This document shows, piece after piece, positions 35,268-48,119 of a stretch of 64,000 nt of DNA. Under the pieces are notes generated by a model that was not told the origin of the DNA, did no database searches, and saw only the letters and a list, made by a program, of their open reading frames with translations. Where the stretch lies: the NCBI GenBank assembly GCA_022661535.1, contig JAKULF010000004.1:5456001-5520000 (forward strand), given 5' to 3'. Origin of the DNA: Eutypa lata (lineage: Eukaryota > Ascomycota > Sordariomycetes > Xylariales > Diatrypaceae). Made by a program: the position numbers and the translations under genes. Numbering within the stretch: the first letter of the stretch is position 1; every line of letters starts with the position of its first letter.

Positions 35268-37343
35268 ACAGAGTGAAGGGGAGAATAATACCCCTTGATT
35301 TGCCGTCTGGATGTCGAGCATTGGATTATCTTCCAATATTCTTTTTTGGCAATGCAGAACTTGGAGGATGGCTTATTTCTCGAATAAGCATATTGAAATT
35401 AAAAAAAATTAAAAATAAAAATAAAAAAATAAAAGGCCTACGGGTCCGTACATCTGCTGGACGGATGTATGGATACCGTACGGTGAACCCTACGATACAA
35501 CGTACAGAATGGAAATGAGAATGAGAATGAGAATGAAGGGAGGGAGGGAGGGAAGGAAAACAATCAAAAAGCATAGAGAGAAGAAAGGACCATTGATCGG
35601 ATTGCATAACTCAGCGAGGCGAAAGGAATCATCAGGCAGCGTATTAGTCTTTTTGTTTTTTGTTTCTGTGGTGGAGAGAGGGATGGGAGAGAGCGATATA
35701 GAGGTGGCTATCGTGTACATACACATACACACACACATGCATATACACGCGCATACTGGAAGGGCAAAAGGTCTCGGTATCTTAGTGTATACCCCCCGCC
35801 GAGGCTCTTTTTGGGCTTATGAATACATAATATTACTTGCTACGAACCTTATCCGTGGCTTCGTTGATGGATTACATCGGATCGTCATGTGACCGTTGTG
35901 AATCGATCAGATCAGCCTTAGTAACTCCTTCGTGAAAGCCAATCTGAAGCCTCTTAGCTACAAGGCTGAACACTCCAACACGTCAATACATGGCCGAGGT
36001 GGAAGTCTATCTGATATATTAAGGCCATGAATGTGATGGCAATCTACTATGGGGTATCTCCTAACTCTCTCTATGCCTGTCTACCGTTCGTGCTCAGCCT
36101 TGCAGCGTGCGACTCGCATCGTGTAGGTAGGAGGCTCTGTAGCCTTAGGTGTCTATTCTAAAGTGCATATCCATTTTCCAATATTATGCCTACCCTGGGT
36201 TCGCTACCATATCTTCGAGGCAAGCCATTTATCTGGTTCATTCACGGCCCCCAAGGCGGCTCGCTACCTTGCGACGGTTCAAGCTCTCACTACGATTCCA
36301 TCCAGGATAAGGGGATAGTCTGTGATGATGATATTCACTTGGAAAGGTCGTTCTTGATAGACAGGTTCTTGGCCCTGTTCGGTGTCGTTGGACATTGGCA
36401 AGCTTATATTCCCCCCCAGTCAGGAGGTATCTCTCTCCGTTGGCTCCTACCTACCTAAACTAGTAAGCGGGGGCTTGGCTGATGGATGTAGTTCGAAATA
36501 CCACGGGCGCAGGAAACAGACAGCATTGAATCAGATAGGCACCTCTTCGACAGTCGCTGCTCAGTGCTACAAAATGCCGCTTCCACCTAGTTTCTCGGCT
36601 GATAGAACCGATGTCGTTTATTACAGTAGGTACCATGTAGATACCTACGTGTAGGTAGTTAATCTCAGGTGGGGCCATGGATCCCTAAGTACCGTAAGTT
36701 TGGGGCCGCGGCTATGGCGCTTCGGGGTGTAATTAGTTACCGTCCAAATCGCACGTGGGCTTTCAATGACGATCTCAGCACAATGATTTTATTTCGGAAA
36801 ACATACTCTTGTTTTAATCCTTCCTAGCAAACCATGTAGAGTGGATGTTCGCAGGACGAGCTATTCTATTGTATTCGGTTCTTTTCTCTTCTTTAACTTG
36901 ATGAGAGAGCATGTCCTAATTAGGAAAGTAGATGTATAGAGGTGTATCATGTGGTCTGTGCAGAATAGCTGCTGGTTTATATTCGGGATATCTTGATAGT
37001 CTCCAACGCCCCTCTCAGACAATAGTCCAGGGTTATACTAAGTCTCTGCACCTCATTGAAAGTCACCGGTACTTGAACGAACTGCGAAATCGTCATATCT
37101 TCCCTGAGGAAGAACCACAACTGCTTGTCCGCCATTGTTTGATGTTAGGGAGCCTATAATGCAGAAGACATCGACACGGAACGGCGACTTTGTATTGCTT
37201 AGTATTAAGAGGACGTTTTGTTTACACAATGTTTTAATGTATTCCTTCCTCCACACCTTTGACTCCTTCCCCAACGACCATTTCATTTGTCCACTCCTTC
37301 CTTTCCCCTTTACGGTTTCCCCATCCGACTGTGGTGTTGCCAC
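35268..37343. other. Intergenic spacer with simple repeats
   Basis: About 2.1 kb. Contains an A-rich tract (35400-35435), GAGAAT and GGGA simple runs (35515-35555) and a CACACA stretch near 35725. Frames such as 36186-36458 are not coding-like. No tRNA or transposon was recognised. Confidence 0.5.
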
Positions 37344-37841
37344 CTACGCAAGTCCTTGCCTCCTCAATCGGGACAAAAATCGTTCATCCTGAAGTTCCTC
37401 CCTTGGTATTCCAAAGATCTCTTCGTAAATTGGTGCCATGCCATGGGGTCCACAAGGCCGCGCATCGCCGCTTGCCTTTCGCTTTTCAAAGAACCCTTTC
37501 AGGCTCGCGTGAATGGCTTCTTCTACCGTCAGTGGCTGGGCATTTCCTCGGAGGTCCGTTGAAAAATCGTCCTTATTGGTAAGGTTGCTATCAACGACCG
37601 CAGATTTGATGTGAGCTGCTTCTTCGAATGTGAAATACGGGGTGCTGATGTAGAGTTCGTCGACGGTATTCATAGTCCTCTGTTCCGATGCGCGATCCTT
37701 TGTGATATTTCGCAAATCATACAGTAAGACCTTGATTTTGTATCCGATGTTTGGATCTGATTTGAGAGTTGACGTTGTAGCAGGTAGTGATGTTGGTGTT
37801 TTAGCTAGAGATGACTGCCTAGACTGACGTCCCTTGCCCAT
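37344..37841 (-). CDS. Small hypothetical protein, 165 aa
   Basis: Single-exon protein beginning MGKGRQSRQSSLAK, so the N-terminus is basic and disordered. From about residue 30 it has globular character (SDPNIGYKIKVLLYDLRN, then FTFEEAAHIKSAVVD). It carries a helix-rich acidic/basic C-terminal half ending LQDERFLSRLRRQGLA. No signal peptide, membrane segment or cysteine pattern is present. I do not recognise the family. The frame is longer and better biased than any alternative on either strand here, and a leader with AT-rich sequence lies just upstream. Overlapping plus-strand frames are taken as shadows. Confidence 0.5.
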   Translation of the reverse strand: MGKGRQSRQSSLAKTPTSLPATTSTLKSDPNIGYKIKVLLYDLRNITKDRASEQRTMNTVDELYISTPYFTFEEAAHIKSAVVDSNLTNKDDFSTDLRGNAQPLTVEEAIHASLKGFFEKRKASGDARPCGPHGMAPIYEEIFGIPREELQDERFLSRLRRQGLA

Positions 37842-40111
37842 ATTGACTATCTTTTAATGTGATAAATGGATTCTGGATGGTTGGTATGAAATCCTGTGAT
37901 GGACGTGAAATATAGTTATGTCTTATAAACAGGAAAATATTTAAATTTATCCAACTTATTTATTTTTTCTGCTTGGGGAACATTCTCTATTTAATATGGG
38001 CAGGTACAAGAACTTATATCGACATTCTAAGCTTTTATAGTTGGCAAAGCAGCACTGTACGCGTTGTATTATGTGAAACTATTAAACTGTATATTTACGG
38101 AGTGTAGACTTATGTAGTAAGTTAAAGTTCCATATAAAAAAGCAAACAAGGTAGTATTAACTTTAAATATAATTCTAGATTAACTACTTCATCGTGGTAA
38201 TTATTGTGTCCCTTGTTTTACTCCTCATAGAGTGATTGTTTAAAGTATTATGAAGAGCGTATGTTTTAAACACCAGATGGGCCAGCAGAGTACAGTGAGT
38301 ATGAGGGCATTATTTGAGTGAAGGACAGCTTCTAGCCCAGAAGCAACCCGCTCCTCATAAAACATAGCTTCGATATGTAATAAGCTTTTATTACATTAAG
38401 TCTGTACTGTTGGGTAGGTACGGAAGATGGCAAGTGCGAGGCACTGTACGAGAGGCAAGCAATTATGTAATAAGGGTTCGTAATTAAGGGGGATTTATTA
38501 ACTGAAACTACCTCTTATTACGGCGAACCTGTAGCGGACGGGAGGCTGCCATCCTTGAAAGGTGGCCGATGAGTTTCAGCTCGTTAGGTACAATCCAAGG
38601 TCTAATGATTGCCAGCGGAAATTGCCCCTAGACTCGGCAAGTGTGAGATTTATAGATCAAAGTTCCTACGAGGGTGCACTTTTGATAGTCGTTTATAATA
38701 GGCTAGATAGAAGTAAATTGCTGGACAGTAACCTATTTTTTTCGCTTATTCAGTTCTGAGTATACATAAGGGATTAAAGGAGCCCTCTCCCTTAGACTAG
38801 AAACCACGAACTGAATAGCGAAATAGGTAATGGCCTGGACTGAGTCATCCGTCCAAGCCGCAGGTTCCGACTCTACAGTAGGCCTTGCATAGCGCTCGAT
38901 GTATGTCCTAATCCTAGGCCCCCGAAGATTCCCCATTCAAGAAATAAAGAAAGGAAAAAGAACGCTTCCCCCCCCCCCCGTCCCCCCTTTTGTTGTCATC
39001 TCGTTCATAGGTAGTCTTCCTCGCCGCCGCCAGTGAACTTAATACAGCCTATTTATTTTTATCGGGATGTGCTAAAAGCCAGGATATTCGTACCATAATA
39101 TAAATTAGCCTAGGTAAGTACTACTACCATGCCAATATCCCACAAATTTATATGTTCCTCCACATACAAACGTAATAGCAAGTCTGTATCCAAATAAGGG
39201 GGCCGCTGGGCATTCAAATCCAAATATCATGTAGCTAAACCTACCGGCAATTATGCTTGAAACATGGTACTATTAATTATCTAAAGTTTCCCTGAATGTC
39301 CTTGGGATCTGCAGAGCATCTCGTAATATATGACTTCGACATCACATGTTCCCGTAATAATACCCACGTCCTCCCTAAGCAAAGACATAAGACATGGCTT
39401 GGAATCCCATAACATTGCGTTTCGGTGCGATGACTGCTGCAGCCCGAAATGGTTTGTCAATTCCATCCACTAAATGTAAAGGGAGTTCAGAGTCGGGGTA
39501 TAGGTTCAAGTATATTTAGATATATACCTGTGTTGTAAAATTACGTATCAAAGCAAAGTGTACAACTGAGGGAAGGGGAACGCGGAAGAAGATTTCTAAA
39601 GTTATGCCAGCCAGCTAGCTTGCTTGTAATACTACAACAGCATTGTGAACAGACATCTTAGCCTAGCGCTGCCCCACGCGCATATCACAAAGTAATGAAG
39701 AGGAGCATGACGTGTGATCGTGAAGGGTGACAGGAAAGGTTACGTCCGTACACCCACAAGAACTGTACAAGGGTTTGGACGCGACCCATATCCCAAGTCA
39801 CATAATGCCCATGCCATAACCGTCAAACTACAATGCATAGGATCAATCACGCTCGTAAACTGCAGCCACACATTGAGACGTCAGAACTGAACCTTTTTCT
39901 TTTTGTCCAGGATGCTACGTTTTGGTATGTATCTCCTTTACGCCCCATAGCCGAAATGCAAAGTGACCAGTCGTCTCAGACATTTCTGTTATGTCTGCTT
40001 CCTCTCGAACTTCTAATGGTAGCTGGCCTTTTTGGTTTCCCAATCCGTGACTTGTCATCATCAAGCGGTAATTCGTTCATCCCCTTCAACACGCGCGCGA
40101 AAGAGCCCAGT
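37842..40111. other. Gene-poor spacer
   Basis: About 2.3 kb, AT-rich, with no supported gene. A small palindrome lies at 38375-38396 and a run of about 14 C at roughly 38966-38980. The right end is the 3' flank of the uL14 gene. Short frames near 39833-40153 lack coding character. Confidence 0.5.
38375..38396. repeat. 22-bp perfect palindrome with 4-nt centre
   Basis: ATGTAATAA and TTATTACAT arms surround GCTT. A third copy of the arm (ATGTAATAA) recurs near 38464 and a TTATTAC near 38514. This may be a factor site or the remnant of an inverted repeat; nothing identifies it further. Confidence 0.6.
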
Positions 40112-41092
40112 TTACATCACGACACCGCTGTTGCTGGCAATACGGGGCCATAACTCGGCAGCCTCCTTTCCGACGGGGCCAGTGATGGCGGATCCCTTCA
40201 TCTCACCCTTGGGGTTGACGATCTGGAAGATAGTTTGTTAGCATGCTTCTCCCGAAAACTATGCGACAAGGTACAGCCATTCGAGATGCATCTAGCTTCT
40301 ACTTCGAAGCAAGTGCCGCCAGCCTTTTGTCTTCTCGATTCCCCAACGACATATGGACACTAATTCAATAATAAAGTTCGCAACTTACCACACCAGCGTT
40401 GTCCTCGAAGTACAGGAAGACACCGTCGGTTCGCTTCCAGGGCTTGGACTGTCTGACGATAACGGCGGGGTGGACCTTCTTGCGGAGCTCGGGCTTTCCC
40501 TTCTTGACGGTGGCCATGACCATGTCACCGACACCACCAGCGGGCAGTCTGTTGAGGCGGGCACCGATACCCTTGACGGAGATGATGTACAAGTTTCGGG
40601 CGCCGGAGTTGTCTGCGCAGTTCATGATAGCGCCGCTGTTTCTTTCGTTAGCCGGGAAGTTGAATACACAAAGGTACGGAGCTTGCATGGTCGCAGAAGC
40701 TCCGTCCGATCTCTTGGTTGTTGACGTACACAGGCAGACCGAGGGTCATCTTGAGCTTGCCACCGGGGGCACCACGCCTATGAAGAAAAACGTTAGTAAA
40801 ATTGCCTACGCCATTGTGGAATATAAATCCACAGAGATTGGCGCCTCGAAATGTTCTCTTAGTGACCGCAAGATGTGTCCCAACATAGATATTTATGTGT
40901 ACACATCTCCATAGACATCTCGTTCAATCTTGCTGCCTCAATCCTGCTCCTTCCATTCTGATTTCCAACTTTTTCTTCTTCTTCAGAACCACCCCACCAT
41001 CATACTTCCAAGTCCCAAAACTTTTCCCGGAATTTCACTGATTGTTCCTCGTGTGTGTAAAACCGAAATATGACTTACGAAATCTTGGCCAT
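40112..41092 (-). CDS. 60S ribosomal protein L23 (uL14), 4 exons
   Basis: Ribosomal large-subunit protein uL14, 139 aa, the usual length. Exons on the minus strand: 41079-41092 (14 nt, MAKIS), 40730-40777, 40389-40635, 40112-40222. Introns are 301, 94 and 166 nt, all GT-AG and phase-consistent. The spliced product reads [20 protein letters not shown], then [20 protein letters not shown] and the conserved [20 protein letters not shown]. It ends [10 protein letters not shown] very short first exon and a long first intron are usual for fungal ribosomal protein genes. The uL14 name is unambiguous. Confidence 0.97.
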
Positions 41093-42385
41093 TGCTGCTG
41101 ATTTGTAGAGGAGAACGACGTTATGGTATTGAGGTGGTGCTGGTCGGGAATTTTGGTGTTGTCGTTTTCGCAAAAATTCAATGGCTCCGAAATTCTAAGG
41201 GACTAGGAGAGTTTCCGTGGATGTGGTGGATGTGGGTGGATGTGCGCTGAGAAACCCTGATAAGCGGGAGTCCGATAAGAGCGGGTGTGCAATCAGTTAA
41301 TGTACCTGGTCATGTGATCTACTAGATAAGATAAGAAGGTACGTAGTTACTTAGTCTACCATGACTTTGAAGAGCACAGCCACAACAGTTAGTTACTTCC
41401 ACCTTCATTCTCTCCCAGAAGCTGGAATGTGGCTTAAAATTAAACAAATTGATGTTATTCACAACAAAACCATCCTAGACATACTATGGATTTGATTATA
41501 GCCTTGCACACATATTGTGATATTATGATTAACATTGGTTATTGAAGTGGAACTTTTTCAAAGATTGTTCTTCTTACACGAAACCTACTCGGCAACTTTA
41601 TAGAAAAGCAGCTTTTCTGTAAACTTCAAGTCAATGCTAATTGCTATTCGAGTAGTTTAGAGGAAAGGATATATTTTCAGAAGATGTTTGACTATGCTAA
41701 ATAACGACGTAGAACCAAAAAAGTGTACTGATAAATCCGTATCGAATCTAGAAAATATATATCACATCAGGTAAGTCGTTGCATTGCGCAATCGAAGAAC
41801 TGATATTTTGAGTTAGTTCAACGCGGCATTAATAACTTTGTCATTAGTCACACCCAATCTTTCGTCAACCGGGGACATAAAGGTCAGAAAAACTAGTTCA
41901 TATCATATGCACTGGCTGATATGACCATGTCTAGGCCCGATGGCAGCAATGGGAAAAGGAAGGCTATTTTATGTGAATGATGATGAAACGCCCGCCTCAA
42001 AATATCAGAGTGTTAATAGGGGATTTTCACTTGCCCAAAATTTGAATCCAGGTATCCATCAGTCAGATGTCGCTATTCTCCTAGCATCGAAACAACAAAA
42101 TTATCTTAGAACGATTAGACAAGAATGAATCCTCTGTTTCGGTTATAAAATTTTGGTTGCAATCTTGATAATTTAAGAGTATTGTGTTGATGCCAAGGAA
42201 ACTTGCTTCTTTGGCTGGACTGCCTACATATGGATATGATACTGGCACGGCAGAGAACATGGTTGAACGAACTCAACGACACCAAATCCTTTCATTTCTC
42301 TTGATATATCGAAACCTCCATTCCTTACTCCCCAGCGCGAGGACGACCGTATCTATCGCCATGTTCCACACCGAAACAGGAAAAA
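41093..42385. other. Intergenic spacer
   Basis: About 1.3 kb. Holds the uL14 promoter at its left end and the 3' flank of the glutathione S-transferase gene at its right. No gene or repeat is supported; frames at 41940-42128 and 42184 onward are not coding-like. Confidence 0.5.
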
Positions 42386-43362
42386 TCAATGATCATCCCT
42401 CTCAGCCCACGGCTTCACAGCCTCGAGGAACTTCAAGTTCAGCTCGCGGTCGCCCGTGGCATCGATCAGCTTCTGGAAGACATCGTCGCCGATGCGCTGG
42501 AAGAAGACGAGGAAGCCAGCCCAGACGAAGTCGGCGAAGCTGGGCGTGGCGCCGAGGAAGAAGGGGCCCTCGGCGCTCTTCTCCCGCAGCAGGGCCGTCG
42601 CCTCCCGCAGGTGCGGGGCGGCGGCCTGGAACGCCGGGTCGCCGCCCTTCTCCCGCGCCAGCTGGTCCAGCGGCATCCCGAACCACTGCGGCCGCGTCTT
42701 GTACCAGTACGGCTGGCTGGCCTCGTTGAGGATCCGCTGCGGCACCAGGGGAATGTAGATGCCCACTAGGTGCGGCATCACGGCGACTAGAGCTGCCTTC
42801 ACCCCTGCCAGCGCCGGCGCGTCGAGGTGCAGGCTCGGCGTCCCCGGGAAGGCCGTCTCGAGTACCTCCGCGATCTTCCATGAGTCCATCACGTACTCGC
42901 CGTTCGGCATGATGACGGTGGGGATCGTGTAGTCTTTTAGCCCAGGCAAGCTGGGAGGAGGGTGGGAGGGTGGTTAGCATACGTGCTGCCTGGGAGTACA
43001 CCAGCTCTAATGGAGCTTCAGGCTTGAACCTGTAACTTGGGGGGCATTGTAATTAGTCGAAGTTTGAGCCTTACTGTTTCTCTAATCTGGGTCTGATATT
43101 GGGGTATTCAGTCTGATAAGGGGAGTTAGTTAAGGTGTAAGGAGGCAGTTACGTGTATTGTTAGGAAGGACCCACCCATTCTGTCTTATAATCGATCCCC
43201 TTGTAATTCAGAGCCATTCGGACTAATCGATTCATATTAGGAACGACTATTTTACGAACCTATGCTGGGAAAGGGTCACTTACTCCTCCATGGATTCAGA
43301 GACCAGGCCTTGAGGGGCTCTTTGCTTGGTAAGTCGAAGAACACGAGCTGCTGAGAAGACAT
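42386..43362 (-). CDS. Glutathione S-transferase-like protein (UstS type), 4 exons
   Basis: Spliced 242-aa protein; exons on the minus strand: 43284-43362, 43176-43222, 43075-43112, 42386-42950. All junctions are GT-AG and phase-consistent. The N-terminal thioredoxin-like domain begins MSSQQLVFFDLPSKE and has NPWRIRMALNYKGIDYKTEW, then TEYPNIRPRLEKHLPGLKDY, then YTIPTVIMPN and MDSWKIAEVLE, which places it in the GST family used in fungal detoxification and some secondary pathways. The C-terminal helical domain follows, with FFLGATPSFADFVWAGFL (the F-x-G-x-x-x-x-x-A-D-F pattern). The last exon is far richer in GC at third positions than the first three. Substrate unknown. A second minus-strand frame over 42402-43001 and several plus frames are shadows of the GC-rich exon. 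Confidence 0.9.
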
Positions 43363-44409
43363 TTCGAAACAAGGATATGTAGAGTAAGATTACCGAGTTA
43401 ATGATAATATCAGTGGACTGCTCGTTCCAAGGATAGCTAATTGTGATAACTTTCTGACGGAGGGTGACTTGAAACTAAAGTGGTAGGTTGAGGGAGATAG
43501 TGACATTATGACATATTTGTAAGCTTCCTTGATATTCTGACAACCCCACATCGTTTAAGAGCGGCCGCATCGACGCGGGGTATAAGTATCAACCAAAGAT
43601 ACATCGACCTGTAGCTCTAACCTCGCATAGAATGAGGCTATTTGGCATATCTAGTGAATTTATCAGGTGATTTCACTAGGGGGTAGTTAAATTGGTTTTT
43701 ATTATTGCAATTCTATACTTGAATTCAGAAAATGGCATGACCACACAGTCTTCAGCTCTAACATTGAAGTGACTATTAGCATAATCTCTATAATGACAAT
43801 TCCAACTTCCGTCATAGGGTACGTATACTTTGATGTTAGTTGTAGAAAGAAACTCATGATGAGATACGAATCTATGATGGAGTAGCAACTGCCGAAGTTC
43901 CCTGATCAAAACTGCGGATTGCCATCACAAAATCAATTTAGTGTGGCGTGATGGTAAAATAAATTTATAATCAAAACATAGCTATAACCTGGATCTTCTA
44001 AGAAAGCTACGGAAGAGTGAAATTTGGTTGACTGCCTTGGAGCAGATGTTACGCATTTGATTTCGAGATTGTTGTCGTTCTTGACTTTATAAAGTCTTTG
44101 GGTGTGTTACCTGCTTGTCGGGTTAATGGCTACTTTATCTACCATGGTCCATCCCTGTCCTCGGAACTCAGGGGTATCATCAAGCCTAGGGAAGGGAGAG
44201 TATGCAACTGGTGAATATGATATATAAAACAAATATCGAAGCTTGTGTATGGGTTGGTAGGTATTATTAATCGTACTATGTCGATAGAAAAGAAAAGGAG
44301 TTGAAATTGTGCATTGGTGGTAGATGCTTACTCTGTGTACTTTCTACGTAGTATGGTACTTTAGCTTGAGCTTGACGAATCAGAATCGAGGATATAGCAC
44401 TTACCCCCT
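43363..44409. other. Intergenic spacer left of the MITE-like element
   Basis: About 1 kb with no supported gene. The minus-strand frame 43676-43909 has no coding character. The left part is the promoter side of the GST gene. Confidence 0.5.
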
Positions 44410-44533
44410 CAAGCTGTTGACAAAAAAATTGTCATAGCCCCCGCACTGTACTACACGTATTTTGACTGCCCATATGCCTGTATTTGCACAGTGCGAAGTC
44501 CGGGGCTATGACAATTATTTTGTCAACAGCTTG
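44410..44533. mobile_element. MITE-like element: 32-bp terminal inverted repeats, 5-bp target duplication
   Basis: Terminal inverted repeats at 44410-44441 and 44502-44533 pair over 32 bp with one mismatch (outer end CAAGCTGTTGACAAA, inner end ATAGCCCC). Further in, GCACTGT (44443-44449) pairs with ACAGTGC (44488-44494), with a short unpaired insertion on the right arm, leaving a loop of about 38 nt. The element is flanked on both sides by CCCCT (44405-44409 and 44534-44538), a perfect 5-bp direct repeat that fits a target-site duplication. At 124 bp it has no coding capacity, so it would be a non-autonomous element. The short duplication is compatible with some hAT-like transposases, but the superfamily is not assignable from one copy. 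It lies 266 bp upstream of the RPD3 start. Confidence 0.8.
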
Positions 44534-44798
44534 CCCCTGCTAAGGAGGACACCACGCTAAAGGTTATCGAGCTTTATAATTGGCTTTATCTCCTTATCTT
44601 TGCTGCAAGAGGATTTTTAGTGCAAGGCTGAACAAGAGCGGACGGGGCGACAGGGTCTCCCACCACCTAATCGCTAAGCTCTCAATAAGGTGTTAAAGCT
44701 TGCGATCTTCGGTGGGCGATTCTTCGTCGGATTCCTTCCCCCAATTTCCTCACTTTCCCTACACTGAAATCTCCACACGAACCACAACTTCACCCATC

Positions 44799-47039
44799 AT
44801 GGCGGGAAACGCTGCGCCCGTAGATATCGACAAAGGTAATGGCATCGCCTTGGGAGCTCCGTCTTCCAAAAAGGTTGCTTATTTCTACGATTCCGACATT
44901 GGTAACTTCGCCTATGTCGCTGGCCATCCAATGAAACCCCATCGTATCCGGTTAGCCCACAGTCTTATTATGAACTATGGCGTCTATAAGAAGATGGAAA
45001 TATATGTACGTTATCCTGAGCTTTGCGTTACCATTTCCCATGCCCCCTTAACACTTGGGCGTGCCGCCGCGAATGTCACTGATCATCTGTTATCTAGCGA
45101 GCGAAACCTGCGACGCGACTCGAGATGACCCAGTTCCACACAGACGAGTACATCGACTTCCTTCAGAAGGTTAGCCCCGAGAATATGGATAACTTCCAAC
45201 GGGAGCAGACGAAGTTCAATGTCGGTGATGATTGTCCTGTTTTCGACGGCCTCTTCGAGTTCTGCGGCATTAGTGCAGGCGGCAGTATGGAAGGCGCTGC
45301 TCGACTCAATAGACAGAAGTGCGATATAGCTGTCAACTGGGCTGGAGGTCTTCATCACGCGAAGAAGAGTGAAGCCAGTGGTTTTTGCTACGTAAATGGT
45401 ACGAATCCAGCTTATGTTCATCCCTCTCCCGTTTCAATGACGACGAGGTAACTTTGCTAACACATTTTGCTTCCGATAGACATCGTTCTTGGCATTCTCG
45501 AACTTCTACGATTCAACAAGCGCGTTCTTTACATCGATATTGATGTCCACCACGGTGACGGTGTCGAGGAAGCTTTCTACACTACCGACCGAGTTATGAC
45601 CGTTTCTTTCCACAAGTATGGCGAATATTTCCCTGGTACCGGCGAGCTTAGAGATATCGGCATTGGTCAAGGAAAACATTATGCCGTTAACTTCCCGTTG
45701 CGCGACGGCATCGACGACTCAACCTACAAGTCCATCTTCGAGCCCGTCATCTCCTCAGTCATGGAATTCTACGACCCTAGTGCGGTTGTCCTACAGTGCG
45801 GTGGCGACAGCTTGTCTGGCGACCGCTTAGGTTGCTTTAACCTGAGCATGCACGGCCATGCCAACTGTGTCAAGTTTGTCAAGAGCTTCAATCGACCAAC
45901 TCTTGTCCTGGGAGGTGGTGGTTATACCATGCGTAATGTTGCTCGGACTTGGGCCTACGAAACCGGACTTCTCGTCAACGCAGAGATGCCGCGTACTCTA
46001 CCATTTAATGAATACTACGAGGTAATTATACAAGGATATTACACTCCGGCTTGTTAGCTAACATTTCTTCTAGTATTACGGCCCTGACTACACCCTCGAT
46101 GTTCGTTCATCCAATATGGAGAATGCGAATAGTCCCGAATACCTAGAAAAGATCAAGATCCAGCTAATCGAAAACCTGCGTCGCACTGCACATGCCCCGT
46201 CCGTACAGATGCAGGATGTCCCACGTCACTCAATGGGTGCGGTTTCTGACGAGGAAGATGCTGAACTTGATGACCTGGATGAAGATGAGAACAAGGATGT
46301 TCGAATGACACAGCGCCAGTGGGAACAACGGATAGAGCCAGAAAACGAATACGAGGAGAGCGATAACGAAGATATGGATAAGGCGAATGGCATTACTCGC
46401 AACGGCAGCACGCGACCAGCCTTCCATGACTATCGTAACTCAGATATCGAGCTTGACAGTGGTGTCCAGACTCCAGTAAACGGCAACGGAGACAATATTC
46501 TCAAGTCCAAAGAGACTGACGAAGTCATCATGGAGGATGTAGATGCCAAGGAACCTGAGCCCGAGGTCGAGGCGGCGGTAGCTAAAGAACCAGAGGCAGA
46601 AGTGGAGGCCGAAACTTCTGGCATCGCAGAACAGGAGGAGGCGCTAAAGGATGCCCAAGAGGCTGCTCAACCAGAACGAAAGAGCTCAGAGGGCGACAAG
46701 ACGACCAAGGAAAATGACAAACCTAAGGACGACGCGTCGAAGGGTGATGACGAAGTTATGAAAGATGCGGATGACAAGGCCCCGGAGGCTGAACCTGAGA
46801 AGTCGGAACCCAAGGAGCCGGAAGCGGCCCCAAAGGAGGTAGAGGTGTCGGAACAGTCGGAGAAGGACAGAGATGGTGATGTTGATATGGGAGACGCTCC
46901 AGCAGCTGCAGTCGAGGCTAAAGCTTCCGAAGTCAAGAAGGAGGAGTCTGCAACGACTACTACCAAGACGACGGACGACGCCACCAAAACTGCAACAGAG
47001 GCGGCTAACTCTCCTAAGGACAATGCCAGCAGCTCCTAG
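44799..47039 (+). CDS. RPD3: Class I histone deacetylase RPD3, 4 exons
   Basis: Zinc-dependent deacetylase of histone tails, the catalytic subunit of Sin3/RPD3 corepressor complexes, nuclear. Exons: 44799-45005, 45098-45398, 45480-46021, 46074-47039; 671 aa. The start [14 protein letters not shown] leads directly into [20 protein letters not shown]. Catalytic and metal residues are present: the His pair in [20 protein letters not shown], Asp/His in [11 protein letters not shown], Asp in [12 protein letters not shown], and the [14 protein letters not shown] turn. RPD3-specific features include [18 protein letters not shown] and [20 protein letters not shown]. After residue about 430 there is a long disordered acidic Glu/Ala/Lys-rich tail of over 200 residues, longer than in yeast but usual in filamentous fungi. 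Introns are 92, 81 and 52 nt. The MITE-like element sits in its promoter region. Confidence 0.97.
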
Positions 47040-48119
47040 AGCGGGCGGTTTGGATTGAGATACCCATCAGGTCCCTTATGGCCTATCTGACATTTCACAC
47101 ACAGCTGGGGACTTTCGGGCCTAGTTCTGGTGAGGAGAACGGGGGCTTCCCCCTTTCCCCCAGCTGCTTCTTTTATCTCCTCCCTTTTTTTGATTTTGCG
47201 TTCCGGATATGCATGCGTACACATGTCACTTATGTGCACGGATGAATGTATACGTAATTGAGTGGTCCTAGCGGGAGGCGTTTTAGGAGGCGTTTCTATG
47301 TTGTAAATTTTTCATGAATGTGTTGGGGGGTGTAACTTCTGGAAGGAAAGGAGGAGGAAGAGCAAGAGCAAGAGCAAGAGGGAGACGAGTATGCCTGTTA
47401 TGTGCTCTTGTCTGAGCATACCTGTTGCTAGAGAACCCAATGAGACCCTTTGATTTTTTTTTTTCAGACTCACAGTGACTACGAGCGTGATTTTCGTGAC
47501 GGTGGTGCGCAGAAACAGCATATCAGCTGTGTCTTGTGTGCGTAATGTTAGGTACGCTCTAGGAAAGGGATGTTCCCTGGCCTAAGAGCTTAGGCTCTTG
47601 TTATATTTCGTTGCTAATATAACCAACCCATCGCTACATGTCTCCTTACATTGGAGCAAGAGCTGCTCGGAACCTACTTATATAGTAGGTGACTTGGTAT
47701 GTTTGGCTAGCTGCAAGAGGCAAACTGTGTTCCTGGAAGTAAGTCATTCCGATATTTCAGATTGATATATCATACCGAATATCACATCACGAGCAGCTTC
47801 TATTCTGTGTGATGTATTAAATGAGTTCTTATTAAGTAGTCTACGAACCTCGCAGTCCCGACGTCTCTAGCTATATGCCTAAACTCTTGGACAAATCTAT
47901 AAAGGCGCCAAATACAGTAACGAGCCTCCTTCCCTCTACGGAAATGGATACATCCTATTTCAAAGGAGGGACAAAAGGTTCCGCCTTTCCTTTTCATACG
48001 CCATCTATCCACACGTCTAGGTACCTCTTTTCACGGCAGATGCATCTACATACGTAGACCAGAGAAAGGCACCACCAACAACACCGTTCTCCTCAACTCA
48101 ATCACTTAAAAAGCACCTT
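47040..48119. other. Intergenic spacer between convergent genes
   Basis: About 1.1 kb between the 3' ends of RPD3 and the secreted protein gene. Contains an AGAGCA simple run near 47355-47380. No gene is supported. Confidence 0.5.

Noticed and set aside
35067..35518. Unspliced 3' extension of the AT-hook gene to 35518
   Set aside because: It runs into poly-A/Lys-Asn low-complexity sequence; a GTAAAT...CACCTAG intron gives a conserved-looking basic end instead.
42402..43001. 199-codon minus-strand frame over the GST exon
   Set aside because: Arg/Gly/Ala-only composition from another frame of the GC-rich exon; the GST frame has the family motifs.
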